Source of the DNA: Dehalococcoidia bacterium
Lineage (GTDB): Bacteria > Chloroflexota > Dehalococcoidia > Tepidiformales > Tepidiformaceae
DNA length: 64,000 nucleotides
Direction: 5' to 3'
Assembly: GCA_003104995.1 (NCBI GenBank)
Contig: PQAO01000021.1
Coordinates: 1-64,000 of the forward strand
Made by a program: the position numbers and the translations under genes. This document shows positions 28,015 to 37,804 of this stretch, piece after piece. Position 1 is the stretch's first letter. Each line of letters begins with the position of its first letter. The notes beneath the pieces were generated by a model, which was not told the DNA's origin, ran no database searches, and saw only the letters and a list, made by a program, of their open reading frames with translations.

Positions 28015-29691
28015 CTAGAACCCTCCGTACTCACGGTAACGGAGCCGGTCGATAATGAAGAACCCGGCGGCGGTCACCGCCATCAGGATGGTGGCCATCG
28101 CCAGCGCCTGCCCGTAGTTCACCGCGCCCGGCTGCCCAAGGTAGCGGAAAATCGCCAGCGGGATCGTCGGGTACTCCGGCCGCGCGATCAGCAACGTTGC
28201 TCCAAACTCCCCCATCGAGATCGCGAAGGCGAAAACCCCCCCTGCCAGCATTGACCGCCACGTGAGCGGCAGGTCGATTGCGACGAACGCCCGCAGCGGG
28301 CTCGCGCCGAGCATCGCCGCCGCTTCGCGCAGCCGGGGGTCCAGCGATCGCAGCTGCGCCGCAACGGTCCGCGCTACAAACGGCATCGCCACGAGGGTGT
28401 GCGCGATCACCACCATCGCCGGGCTGCCGCGCAGGTCCAATGGCGGCCGGTTGAACGTGATGAGGAACCCCAGCCCGAGAGTCACGCCGGAAACCCCGAG
28501 TGGCAGTTGCACGACCGCCTCCGCCAGCGACGACCGCAGCCGCACCGCCCCATGCGCTGCCAGCGTCCCCAGTGGCAGCGCCACCAGCATCGTCAAGAGC
28601 GCGAAGCTCACCGAGTTCCGCACCGCCGTGATTGGAGCCACGAACAGCACCTGCTGGCGCACGTTGTCGTCCAGCCGCCGGTAGGACTCCAGCGTGTAGC
28701 CGGCGTCGCCGTGCACCGAACGTTCCGCCAGCGCCACGAGCGGAACGATGGTGACTACCGCGATCGTGCTGACGATCGCCGCGACCGTGAGCCGCCGCCC
28801 CGTGGTCCATGCCAGGGAGCGGCGTCGCATGGCGCCGGGCTGCGCCGTCTGCCTCTGCAACGCCGCGTTCACCCACATCGCGCCAAACGTGGCGATCAGC
28901 TGCACGATGGCGAGTGTTGCCGCCACCGGCAGGCGGAACAGGAAGAGCGTCTCCCGGTAGATCTCGGTCTCCAGCGTCCCGTACTGCGGTCCGCCGAGGA
29001 TGAGTACCACACCAAAACTCGTGAAACAGAACAGGAACACGAGCGAGGCCGCCGCCAGGATCGGTGTGCGAAGTAGCGGCAGGGTGACGCGCAGGAACGC
29101 CGTCCCCTTCCCCGCGCCGAGCATCGCCGCTGCGTCTTCCAGCCGTGTGTCTAATCGCGCCCACGACACGGAGATGATTCGCGCCGCGAGTGCCACGTTA
29201 TAAAAGACGTGAGCAATCAGGATCGCCCAGAGCGTATTGAGTAGCCGCACCGGGGGCTCGTCCAGGTTGAACACCGCCTGGAGTGCCCCATTCACAACGC
29301 CCTGTGGACCCAGCAACGCCGTAAATGCCACAGCCACAACGATCGTCGGGAGCACGAAAGGGACCGTGATGAGCGCTTCGAGCGCGGCCTTCCCCCGGAA
29401 TTCGTAGCAGGCAAGCACATATGCCACCGGCAGGGCCAGTACGAGCGTCAGTCCGGCCGAGACCGTCGCCTGCCAGGCCGTGAACCACGCCCGCTCCAGG
29501 AAGTACGTGTCTTCGGTCAGCGGCCCGAAGCCACCTTCTTGCGTGAACGACTCCCGCAGGATCCCCTGCAGTGGGTATGCCAGGAACACAGCGAGAAAGA
29601 GCAGCGCCGGCGCGAGAAGCGCCAGGGCTGCCCGCCGCTCCCGGAACGCGCTGCTCAGCGGAGCACCGCCTTCGTCCAATCGTCGATCCAC
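28015..29691 (-). CDS. ABC transporter permease, two fused permease halves (ThiP-like)
   Basis: Two EAA-loop regions: EDAAAMLGAGKGTAFLRVTLPLL and REAAAMLGASPLRAFVAIDLPLT. Co-oriented with ATPase and SBP genes. Confidence 0.88.
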   Translation of the reverse strand: MDRRLDEGGAPLSSAFRERRAALALLAPALLFLAVFLAYPLQGILRESFTQEGGFGPLTEDTYFLERAWFTAWQATVSAGLTLVLALPVAYVLACYEFRGKAALEALITVPFVLPTIVVAVAFTALLGPQGVVNGALQAVFNLDEPPVRLLNTLWAILIAHVFYNVALAARIISVSWARLDTRLEDAAAMLGAGKGTAFLRVTLPLLRTPILAAASLVFLFCFTSFGVVLILGGPQYGTLETEIYRETLFLFRLPVAATLAIVQLIATFGAMWVNAALQRQTAQPGAMRRRSLAWTTGRRLTVAAIVSTIAVVTIVPLVALAERSVHGDAGYTLESYRRLDDNVRQQVLFVAPITAVRNSVSFALLTMLVALPLGTLAAHGAVRLRSSLAEAVVQLPLGVSGVTLGLGFLITFNRPPLDLRGSPAMVVIAHTLVAMPFVARTVAAQLRSLDPRLREAAAMLGASPLRAFVAIDLPLTWRSMLAGGVFAFAISMGEFGATLLIARPEYPTIPLAIFRYLGQPGAVNYGQALAMATILMAVTAAGFFIIDRLRYREYGGF

Positions 29692-30701
29692 TTCTGCCGG
29701 TTCGCTGCCATGTCTGCCGCGCTCACCTCAGCCAGGGGCACGGTCACTTCCGAAAACCTGCTGAACGCCTCCGGGACCTTCGCCTCCGGGTTAACCGGGT
29801 ACACCGCCATCTGCCCCGGGATGTCTTCTTGCACCGGCACGCTCAGGAGGAAGTCGATGAACTTCCGGGCGAGGTCCTGCTTCTTCGTGCCCTTCAGTAT
29901 CCCCGCGTACTCGATCTGCCGGAACACGCCCTTCGGCGGCAGGATATTCGCGGTAGGCGAGTCTTCCCGCGGCGGATCCGCGAAGATCTGCTCGAAAGCC
30001 GGGCTCGTGGCGTAGCTCAACACGATCGGCTGCTCGCCGCCCTGCAACGAGAAGTTCGTGTAGTACGCCGTCTCCCAGCCATCAACCACCACCAGGCCGT
30101 TCGCACGCATCGCTCGCCACCAGTCCAGGTAGCCGGCTTCGCCGAAGTACGCCACCGTGGCCGCCAGGAACGCCAGCCCCGGCGACGACGATGCGGGGTT
30201 TTCGACCACCGTCATCCCGCGATACTTCGCCGTCGCGAGGTCTTCCAGCGTCTTCGGCGGCTCGACCCCTTTGGCTTTCAGTGCCGCGATGTCGTAGTTG
30301 AAGTTCACGTACCCGTAGTCAATGGGCGTCACGAACCCCGCTCCTTCCGCACGGAACTCCGCCGGGATCTTGCCCACAAGCGGCGACTCGTACGCCTCGA
30401 AGACACCCGCGTCGAGGGCGCGTGAAAGGAAGGTATTGTCCACCCCGAACGCGACATCCCCCTCCGGCCGGTCTTTGGTCAGCACGAGGCTGGTGGTCAT
30501 GGAGCCGGCGTCGCCTTTCGGAAGCAGCTTCACGGTGGCGTTGTGTTCCTCTTCGAACTCCCGGATCAGGTCCTCGGTCAATTGGAAGGAGTCGTGGGTG
30601 ACGACGGTGATGGTGGTCTGGCCTTCGTCTCCGCCGCACGCGGTGGCAAGCATGCCGATGACAACTATGAGCCCGATGAGGAGGGCGATGCGCGTATGCA
30701 T
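29655..30701 (-). CDS. Substrate-binding lipoprotein, thiamine ABC transporter type (ThiB-like)
   Basis: Lipobox LATACGG, TITVVTHDSFQLTEDLIREFEEEHNATVKLLPKGDAG. Directly downstream of a TPP riboswitch. Confidence 0.88.
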   Translation of the reverse strand: MHTRIALLIGLIVVIGMLATACGGDEGQTTITVVTHDSFQLTEDLIREFEEEHNATVKLLPKGDAGSMTTSLVLTKDRPEGDVAFGVDNTFLSRALDAGVFEAYESPLVGKIPAEFRAEGAGFVTPIDYGYVNFNYDIAALKAKGVEPPKTLEDLATAKYRGMTVVENPASSSPGLAFLAATVAYFGEAGYLDWWRAMRANGLVVVDGWETAYYTNFSLQGGEQPIVLSYATSPAFEQIFADPPREDSPTANILPPKGVFRQIEYAGILKGTKKQDLARKFIDFLLSVPVQEDIPGQMAVYPVNPEAKVPEAFSRFSEVTVPLAEVSAADMAANRQKWIDDWTKAVLR

Positions 30702-30753
30702 CGAACTTGTTCCTTCCGCCGCCGGGTTGGCAGGGGCGCCTCCCCGGGCAACG

Positions 30754-30780
30754 AAAAGGAGCCCGGAAAGACCGGACTCC
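30754..30780 (-). terminator. Intrinsic terminator, probable expression platform of the TPP riboswitch
   Basis: Minus strand GGAGTCCGG-tcttt-CCGGGCTCC then TTTTCGTT. 9-bp stem with one G-U pair, lying between aptamer and thiB-like start. Confidence 0.85.
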
Positions 30781-30802
30781 GTGCATCAAATGCCCGGTGT
30801 CC

Positions 30803-30884
30803 GAATCGCTTTCCTCCGCACGTATGAACGTGGTCAGGTTCAAGGGGTCTGTTCTCAGCCCGGCGAGGGCACCCCCAGCGATCC
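30803..30884 (-). promoter_or_regulatory. TPP (THI-element) riboswitch aptamer
   Basis: Minus strand ATCGCTggggGTGCCctcgccggGCTGAGAacagaccccTTGAACCTGAccacgttcatacgtgcggaggaAAGCGAT. Has THI-box GCTGAGA and TTGAACCTGA, with P1 ATCGCT/AGCGAT. Confidence 0.94.
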
Positions 30885-31066
30885 CGAACAGCTATGAAAT
30901 GATCGTGCTCTACGCTACACCCCCTCCCGGCCCCCTCGCAATGGGATGATTCACCATCACGTCACGCGACATACACGCGTATTCACCCCTCCTCGACCCT
31001 CCCCAGCTTTGGCATCGCCGATAATTCCCCCGAACGCTCACGCGTACCTGCCCTGGTCCGGAGAGC

Positions 31067-31948
31067 ATGAAGAGAGTCCTCCTACGGTGGCTTGGTGGTC
31101 GCATAAGCTGGCCCGCCGGCGAAAGTCGCCGGGTGGCAGTCATGCGCCGCGCGGCCCTCGCCCTGGCCGTCATCCTCTTCTTTGGCGAAGTTGTTGTCGC
31201 CGTCCGCTATTCCGGCAACGTCGGCACCCTCATGATCGTTTCCACGGCGGGGCTCGGCGCCGTCCTCTACCGTGGGCTGCAGTCGATCTCCGCCGTCAAC
31301 GCCGATGATGGCGACAACCTGCGGGCCCCGCTGGTAGATTCCGAAACTCGCCTCCCCACCCGGCCGCACCTCATCGATACGCTCGCCCGCGATATCGCCC
31401 GCTCCCAACGATACTCACACTCGCTCACGCTTGCCGTCGTCCGCATCAGCCAATACGACGAACTCAAGGGTTCCTGGGGGGCAGGCACGGCGACCCAGGC
31501 CGTCCACCACGTCGCTGACACCCTCCGCCGCGTGACCCGCGCCAGCGACTTCCTCGCCCGTCTCGATGAGGGACGGTTCGCCGTTGTCCTCCTCCAATGC
31601 AGCGGCCGCCAGTCCGCGCTCTTCGCCGACCGCCTCACCCTGGCGGTCAGCAACCGCCCCCTGAAGTCCACCGCGAACGTCAAGGTCCCCCACTATGTGG
31701 GAGTCGAGGTGAGCGCGCTCGAATACGATGCGACCCGCTATCGCGGGCCCCTCGAGTTCCTGAGTCTCGCCGGCGGTGACGTGGTCACCGAACGGCCCCG
31801 CGCTGTGCCCGGTCGCCGCGCCGCCATGGCGGCCGACCCGCGCAGCCTCCGTGAACAACTCGTCCACGACTACTACCCCAACGGTGAGGTCAAGGACTTC
31901 GCCGACGCCTACCGCGAAGCCCGGAGCCGTAACCGCCACACCGGCTGA
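31067..31948 (+). CDS. Membrane-anchored GGDEF-like domain protein with degenerate signature
   Basis: N-terminal hydrophobic helices, then GGDEF-fold sequence (DSETRLPTRPHLIDTLARDIARSQR...VADTLRRVTRASDFLARLDEGRFAVVLL). LDEGRF replaces GGDEF. Confidence 0.75.
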   Translation: MKRVLLRWLGGRISWPAGESRRVAVMRRAALALAVILFFGEVVVAVRYSGNVGTLMIVSTAGLGAVLYRGLQSISAVNADDGDNLRAPLVDSETRLPTRPHLIDTLARDIARSQRYSHSLTLAVVRISQYDELKGSWGAGTATQAVHHVADTLRRVTRASDFLARLDEGRFAVVLLQCSGRQSALFADRLTLAVSNRPLKSTANVKVPHYVGVEVSALEYDATRYRGPLEFLSLAGGDVVTERPRAVPGRRAAMAADPRSLREQLVHDYYPNGEVKDFADAYREARSRNRHTG

Positions 31949-31957
31949 CCCTGCGCC

Positions 31958-32848
31958 TTACGGGTTGGGGCGCCCCAGGATCCGGTTCTTTGCCGTCCGC
32001 AACGAATACGACACCGCGTGAATGCAGAATCGTCCGCCGATCGCCCCGGCTGTCAGGAGATCCAGTGCCAGGTTTCCGCGCATGTGGCGCCGGTAGTACC
32101 GCCACATCCCCAGGTGGTGAGCTGCCATCGCCCGGTAAACCGCGTGCTTCGAGCTTCCCCCCACCCGGTGGCGCACCGTCGTCATGGGGTAGTACACCAC
32201 CGAGAGCCCCGCATCCCGTACTCGCCGGCAATAGTCCACGTCTTCGATACTGAAGAAATACCCTTCGTCGAGCGGCCCTACAGCCTCGATGGCCCGCCGG
32301 TGGATCAGCATGAACGCCCCGGAGACCCAGTCCACGTCACGTACCTCGTCGTGCGCCCAGTCCGTCATCAAATAGCGGCTCGACCACCGGTTGCCAGGGA
32401 AGAGCTTCGTCGTCAGCGAGTGGCGGTTGAAGAACGCGTTGAGGTGCGACGGGAATGCCCGCGCGCTGGGCTGGAGCGACCCGTCCTCATTGACGATCCG
32501 CCCGCCGAGCACGCCGATCTCCGCATGCACGTCCAGGTACCTTGCCGCTTCGACGGCGTTCCCGTCGAGCAGCACGCTGTCGGGGTTCAGCAGGCACACC
32601 ACCGTCGGTTCCGGCAGCGCCGCCAGCCCTGCGTTGACCGCTGTGGCAAATCCGGCGTTGCGCTGGTTCTCCACGACGCGGACCGCCGGGAACGCCCCCC
32701 GGATGGCCTCGGCCGTACCGTCGCGCGAGTCGTTGTCGATGACGACGGTGCTCGCCAGCGCACCAGGCGCATGTCTCGCGATCGATTCGAGGCACGTCAG
32801 CGCGAGCTCGCGGCAGTGGAAGGTGACGATCACGATGCCGAGGCTCAC
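31958..32848 (-). CDS. Family 2 glycosyltransferase (rhamnosyltransferase-like)
   Basis: GIVIVTFHCRELALTCLESI...VIDNDSRDGTAEAI...LLNPDSVLLDG. GTG start overlaps the upstream glycosyltransferase stop. Confidence 0.9.
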   Translation of the reverse strand: MSLGIVIVTFHCRELALTCLESIARHAPGALASTVVIDNDSRDGTAEAIRGAFPAVRVVENQRNAGFATAVNAGLAALPEPTVVCLLNPDSVLLDGNAVEAARYLDVHAEIGVLGGRIVNEDGSLQPSARAFPSHLNAFFNRHSLTTKLFPGNRWSSRYLMTDWAHDEVRDVDWVSGAFMLIHRRAIEAVGPLDEGYFFSIEDVDYCRRVRDAGLSVVYYPMTTVRHRVGGSSKHAVYRAMAAHHLGMWRYYRRHMRGNLALDLLTAGAIGGRFCIHAVSYSLRTAKNRILGRPNP

Positions 32849-33945
32849 CTGGCAAGCTCCCGATACACTGCGACCGTCTCCTCGGCCACCCGCTTCCACG
32901 AATACGTAGCTGCCAGCCGCAGCGACATTGCCGAAATGTCCGCACGCCTGGCCGCGTTACCCATCAGATCGCTCGCCGCGGCAGCAATCGCGCCCGGGTC
33001 GCGCAACGGCACGAAGATTGCTGCCCCGGAAAGCACGTCGTCCATCGCCGGCGCCTGTGCCGCGATGACCGGTGTCCCGCAGGCCATCGCCTCGAGCGGC
33101 GGCAACCCGAACCCCTCGAACAGCGATGGGAACACGAGCGCCTCGGCTCCCGTGAAGAGCGCCGCCAGGTCTTCGTCGGGCACGTATCCCAGGAACTTCA
33201 CCGCGCCGGCTACGCCAAGGCGTGCAGCCTCAGAGGTGAGCGCTTTCGAGAGCCTGCCCGGGTTCCCCGCAAGTGCCAGCAGGGCGGACGGGTGGCGCTC
33301 CCGCACGGAAGGCAGTGCGCGGATGGCGTCGACAGCGCGCTTGCCCGGCTCCGCCGTGCCCAGGCATAGCAGGTACGGCTGCTCCAGGCCGAGCCGCGCC
33401 CGCAACCCCGCGACAGCCTCAGTAGGCGCTGGCCCGAGCTCCGGACGCGGCGCCTCAGGAATCACGCGGATTCGCCGCGGCGCCAGCCCCAGGTACCGCA
33501 CGGCGTCGGTCGCCACCGCCCGCGATGGCACAATGACCCGCTCGGCCCACCGTGCCGTTTGCGCGATGCCCCGGTAGTACTTGCGATGCGCGGAGCCGTA
33601 TCGCTTCGGCATCCGGTAGAACGTCAGGTCGTGGATGGTCGCCACCCGTGGAACATCCAGCCTTCGCGGTGTGTAGAAGTGCGTCCCGTGGTACACATCG
33701 GCGCCGGCTCGTTCGGCCGCCTCGCCCAGGCGGCGGAGCTCCCAGGCGAAGCGTAGTGCGGGTCCGCCGGCGGGGACCCGCACCTGCTCGATGCCCGCGA
33801 TTGGCCGCGGCGCCGCAACTGTTACCTCCACCCCGGCGTGCGCCGCCAGCGCCATGGCAAGCTCCACGGCGTACACGCCTGCCCCCGCCGGCCGCTCCGG
33901 CAGCGAAGATGCGTTCAGGAATACTCGGATGGGCCGCGCATGCAT
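32845..33945 (-). CDS. GT4-type (family 1) glycosyltransferase
   Basis: YHGTHFYTPRR, LCLGTAEPGKR, VFPSLFEGFGLPPLEAMACGTPVIA. Confidence 0.93.
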   Translation of the reverse strand: MHARPIRVFLNASSLPERPAGAGVYAVELAMALAAHAGVEVTVAAPRPIAGIEQVRVPAGGPALRFAWELRRLGEAAERAGADVYHGTHFYTPRRLDVPRVATIHDLTFYRMPKRYGSAHRKYYRGIAQTARWAERVIVPSRAVATDAVRYLGLAPRRIRVIPEAPRPELGPAPTEAVAGLRARLGLEQPYLLCLGTAEPGKRAVDAIRALPSVRERHPSALLALAGNPGRLSKALTSEAARLGVAGAVKFLGYVPDEDLAALFTGAEALVFPSLFEGFGLPPLEAMACGTPVIAAQAPAMDDVLSGAAIFVPLRDPGAIAAAASDLMGNAARRADISAMSLRLAATYSWKRVAEETVAVYRELAR

Positions 33946-33986
33946 CCGGGCGATCCTAGAGAAGCTGCGACCTATAATCCCGCCTC

Positions 33987-35045
33987 ATGAAGGGCATCGT
34001 GCTCGCAGGCGGGGTCGGCAGCCGCCTCCGCCCGTTTACCTACTCCGGCGCGAAGCAACTCGTGCCGGTCGCGAACACGCCCGTCCTCCACTTCGCCGTG
34101 CGTCAGCTTGTCGATGCCGGTATCACTGAGATCGCCCTCGTTGTCGGTGAGACCGAAGCCCAGATCCGCTCGGCCATGGGTGACGGCAGCCAGTTCGGCG
34201 CCCGGTTTACCTACGTCCGCCAGCCTGCCCCCCTCGGCATCGCCCACGCCGCCGGAATGTGCGGTGAGTTCGTCGGCGACGACGGTTTCGTCCTCTACCT
34301 GGGCGACAACGTGCTCATCGGTGGCATCACGGGGTTCGTGGATGCATTTCGCCAGTCCCGGGCCGCCGCCTCTGTCGTGCTGAAGGAAGTTCCCGACCCT
34401 CGTGCCTTCGGTGTCGCCCTCATCGACGGCGAACGGCTGGTGCGCGTCGTCGAAAAGCCCGCCGACCCTCCATCGAACCTCGCCGTTATCGGCGTCTACG
34501 CCTTCGGGCCGCCGGTGTTCGACGTCATCGCCCACCAAACCCCGAGTGCTCGCGGCGAGCTCGAAATCGCCGACGCCATCAATGGCCTCCTCGACCGCGG
34601 CCTCCGCGTCGATACGTCTGTGACCACCGAACACTGGATCGACACGGGCAAGATGGAGGACATCCTGGCGGCGAACCGCACGGTCCTCGCTACCTTCGCC
34701 TCCAGCCTCGATCCTGCTGCCACCATTTCCGCCAGCACCGTCGAGGGGATGGTCCAGGTGGGCCCCGGTGCCTCGCTCGATTCATGTTCCGTGCGTGGCC
34801 CCGTCGTCATCGGCACGGGCGCCCGGCTCTACCGGTGCGCCATCGGCCCATACGTCGCCGTCGGCGATGGCTGCCAGATCGCGGACAGCGCGCTCACCAA
34901 CACCATCGTCATGGAGCAATCTGTCGTCCGCTCCTCGCCGGGTATCCGTGATTCGATGATCGGCCGGTTCGCCGTGGTCACCGGTGCCCCCGCGGGGGCT
35001 CGCCTCACCCTGGGCGATCACTCCCGTTTCGAGGCCGGCACATGA
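33987..35045 (+). CDS. Glucose-1-phosphate thymidylyltransferase, long form with left-handed beta-helix C-terminus (RmlA/StrD-like)
   Basis: MKGIVLAGGVGSRLRPFTYSGAKQLVPVANTP and YLGDNVLIGGI, then a C-terminal hexapeptide-repeat-like region. Confidence 0.93.
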   Translation: MKGIVLAGGVGSRLRPFTYSGAKQLVPVANTPVLHFAVRQLVDAGITEIALVVGETEAQIRSAMGDGSQFGARFTYVRQPAPLGIAHAAGMCGEFVGDDGFVLYLGDNVLIGGITGFVDAFRQSRAAASVVLKEVPDPRAFGVALIDGERLVRVVEKPADPPSNLAVIGVYAFGPPVFDVIAHQTPSARGELEIADAINGLLDRGLRVDTSVTTEHWIDTGKMEDILAANRTVLATFASSLDPAATISASTVEGMVQVGPGASLDSCSVRGPVVIGTGARLYRCAIGPYVAVGDGCQIADSALTNTIVMEQSVVRSSPGIRDSMIGRFAVVTGAPAGARLTLGDHSRFEAGT

Positions 35046-36052
35046 AGGCACTCGTCACCGGAGGTTGCGGGTTCATCGGAAGCCACCTCGTTCGTGGCCT
35101 CCTCGCCGACGGCTGGCAGGTCACGAACCTCGACAAGCTCACCTACGCCTCGAACCCCGCCAATCTCGGCCCCGACGCCAGCCATCCCGCACTCACCATG
35201 GTCCAGGGCGACATCTGCGACGCGACACTCGTTCGCGAACTGTCCGAGGGGGTCGACGTCGTCTTCAACTTCGCCGCCGAAACCCACGTCGACCGCTCGC
35301 TCCTCGACCCTGGCGTCTTCGTCCGCACCGATGTCGAAGGCGTTGTCTCCCTGCTCGAGGCCGTCCGGGATCGCCCTGGAGTCGCCCTGGTCCACATGTC
35401 GACCGACGAGGTGTTCGGCTCCCTCCAGGCCCCCACCGAGGCCACCGAGGACTTCCCCTTCGCACCTAGCTCACCCTACTCCGCCAGCAAGGCAGCAGCC
35501 GAACTCATGGTCCGCGCTTACTCCGAAACCTATGCGATGCCGGTCACGGTCATCCGCTGCTGCAACGTTTACGGCCCGAACCAGCACCTGGAGAAGTTCA
35601 TCCCGCTGTTCACGACACGTGCGCTCGCCGGCGAGGCCATGCCGCTCTACGGTGACGGCCTCCAGGAGCGCGAGTGGCTCTTCGTCGAGGACCTCGTTGC
35701 GGCCGTTCGCGTGGTCATCCGGCAGCTGCCCGCGGCGCCCGGCGTCCAGGCGGTTCACGTCGGCTCCGGCGAACGCGTCGCCAACATCCACGTCGCCCGG
35801 CAAATCTGCAACCTCACCGAACGCCCCCTGGACCTCGTCCGCCCCGTGACGGACCGCCCCGGCCACGACCGCCGATACGCACTTGATTCATCGCGGCTAC
35901 GCACGATGGGCTGGTCTCCCCGGATTCGGTTCGAGGACGGGCTCGCAGCCACGGTCCGCTGGTACGCCGAGAACGCGGAGACCTGGTCCGTGGCGGCGGG
36001 CGAGGACTTCGGTGGCTACTTCGCCCGCCAGTACGGCGATCGCCTGGCCTGA
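35042..36052 (+). CDS. rfbB: dTDP-glucose 4,6-dehydratase (RmlB-like)
   Basis: VTGGCGFIGSHLVRGLL, AAETHVDRSL, MSTDEVFGSL, YSASKAAAELMVRAY, RCCNVYGPNQHLEKFIPLF. Confidence 0.95.
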   Translation: MKALVTGGCGFIGSHLVRGLLADGWQVTNLDKLTYASNPANLGPDASHPALTMVQGDICDATLVRELSEGVDVVFNFAAETHVDRSLLDPGVFVRTDVEGVVSLLEAVRDRPGVALVHMSTDEVFGSLQAPTEATEDFPFAPSSPYSASKAAAELMVRAYSETYAMPVTVIRCCNVYGPNQHLEKFIPLFTTRALAGEAMPLYGDGLQEREWLFVEDLVAAVRVVIRQLPAAPGVQAVHVGSGERVANIHVARQICNLTERPLDLVRPVTDRPGHDRRYALDSSRLRTMGWSPRIRFEDGLAATVRWYAENAETWSVAAGEDFGGYFARQYGDRLA

Positions 36053-36054
36053 CT

Positions 36055-37338
36055 CTACGGAGCGTGCTCCCAGTCGAGCATCATCACGTCGATCTCGTCG
36101 CCGGGGTTCGCGGCGGGCAGGTCCTCGGGGATCACCGTCAGCCCGTTCGCCGCGCTCATGCTGGTCAGGATCCCGGAGCCCTGAGGGCCAGTCAGGTCGG
36201 CGTACCAGCGCCCATCTTCGCCTTTTGTCACGATGCAGCGGGCGAAAAATCGCCGCCCGTCGGTGTTCGCCACACGGTCGCGCGTGATCGCTCGAACCAT
36301 CGGCCGCTCCCAATCGTGCCGCCCGAGCATCGTGAAGATCGCTGGCCGCCCGAACAGCTCGAACGACACCATTGAGCTCACCGGGTTCCCCGGCAGCCCA
36401 AGGTGGCCCACCCGCCGCCCGTCGGGGGCGGTGAACGCGCCGAACGCCAGCGGCTTGCCGGGCTTCATCCGCACGGTCCAGAAGTCGATGGCGCCCTCAC
36501 GGGCGAGCACGTCCTTCACCACGTCGAAATCCCCGCGAGACACCCCCGCGCTGGTGACGAGCATGTCGGCATCCAGCCCTTGGTGGATCTTGCGCGTCAG
36601 GTCCTCCACGGTGTCCTTGGCAATCCCCAGCAGCCGCGGGATGCCCCCGCATTTCCGCACCATCGCCGCCACGCTGTGAGCGTTCGAGTCGTAGATCCGG
36701 CCCGGGAGCAACGGTTGTCCCGGCTCCGTGATCTCGTCGCCCGTCGACAGGATGGCGACCACAGGACGGCGGTAGACCGGGACCTCGCTCAGCCCCAGGC
36801 TCGCCAGTACACCAACCTCCGAAGGCCTCAGCACACGGCCCGCCGGGATCACGGGTGTGCCCTCCCGCACGTCCTCGGCCCGGAAGCGGATGTTCGCATG
36901 GACGGCTGCCGACTTCAGGATGCGTACGGTGGCCCCTTTCTTGGGCGCCTGGTTGGGGCCGCGCAGGGGCTCGTCGGTCTCCTCGAATGGCACCACCGCG
37001 TCGGACCCCGGTGGCATCGGGGCCCCGGTCATGATGCGCACAGCCTCGCCCGGTCCGATCGCTGTGTCATGTACGTACCCGGCCGCGAGGTCGGCCACCA
37101 CCCGCAGCTCCACCGGCGCCGACTCCGAGGCGCCGGTCGTATCGGCTGCGCGGACCGCGTACCCGTCCATTGCCGTGTTATCCAGTGGCGGCACATCGAA
37201 CGGGGCGACGATGTCCTCCGCCAGTACCTGGCCGAGCCCATCGAGCAACGGCCTTCGTTCCACCGGCAGGCGGTCGAAGAACGCCAGGATGCGTTGGCGG
37301 GCCTCATCAACGCTGAGCATTCCGGAGGTGGTGGCCAT
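36055..37338 (-). CDS. moeA: Molybdopterin molybdotransferase MoeA
   Basis: LDNTAMDGYAVRA, VPFEETDEP, AILSTGDEITEPGQPLLPGRIYDSN, GLPGNPVSSMV. Confidence 0.95.
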   Translation of the reverse strand: MATTSGMLSVDEARQRILAFFDRLPVERRPLLDGLGQVLAEDIVAPFDVPPLDNTAMDGYAVRAADTTGASESAPVELRVVADLAAGYVHDTAIGPGEAVRIMTGAPMPPGSDAVVPFEETDEPLRGPNQAPKKGATVRILKSAAVHANIRFRAEDVREGTPVIPAGRVLRPSEVGVLASLGLSEVPVYRRPVVAILSTGDEITEPGQPLLPGRIYDSNAHSVAAMVRKCGGIPRLLGIAKDTVEDLTRKIHQGLDADMLVTSAGVSRGDFDVVKDVLAREGAIDFWTVRMKPGKPLAFGAFTAPDGRRVGHLGLPGNPVSSMVSFELFGRPAIFTMLGRHDWERPMVRAITRDRVANTDGRRFFARCIVTKGEDGRWYADLTGPQGSGILTSMSAANGLTVIPEDLPAANPGDEIDVMMLDWEHAP

Positions 37339-37482
37339 CTGTTCGCCCTCATTCCAGCGTCGCCGGGCCGATCGGGGCTCCGGCGAGCGCCCTTGGTTTT
37401 CGTGGTCCGATCAGCGTACAGGGCCAAACGGCCGCAGGGCACCCGGCCGGTGCCCTGCGTTCAAGATCGTGGGGGCGTTCGG

Positions 37483-37734
37483 TCAGGCCAGGCGGACAGC
37501 GAGGCAGGTCGTGGTGCGCTGCACGCCCGAGACCTTCTGCACGGCCTCGGTGATGGCGTTGCCCAGTCGGTCCAGGTCATCCGCTTCGAGCTGCACAATC
37601 ACGTCGTACGGCCCGGTCACTGTGTCCACGACCACCACGCGCGCGCCGGGGTACGTGAATTCCTGGATGGCCGCACTCACAGCCTTCGCCTTGCCAACAT
37701 CGGTTTCGATCAGGACGTAGCCGCGGACGGCCAT
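37483..37734 (-). CDS. Standalone Lrp/AsnC ligand-binding (RAM) domain protein
   Basis: GYVLIETDVGKAKAVSAAIQEFT...VVDTVTGPYDVIVQLEADDLDRLGNAI. No HTH present. Confidence 0.88.
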   Translation of the reverse strand: MAVRGYVLIETDVGKAKAVSAAIQEFTYPGARVVVVDTVTGPYDVIVQLEADDLDRLGNAITEAVQKVSGVQRTTTCLAVRLA

Positions 37735-37804
37735 GGGGCTTCCCCTCCAAGGTAAAGTACGGCGTCATCATAACGCATCGCGCAACGGAATCCGCCCCCG
37801 TGGC

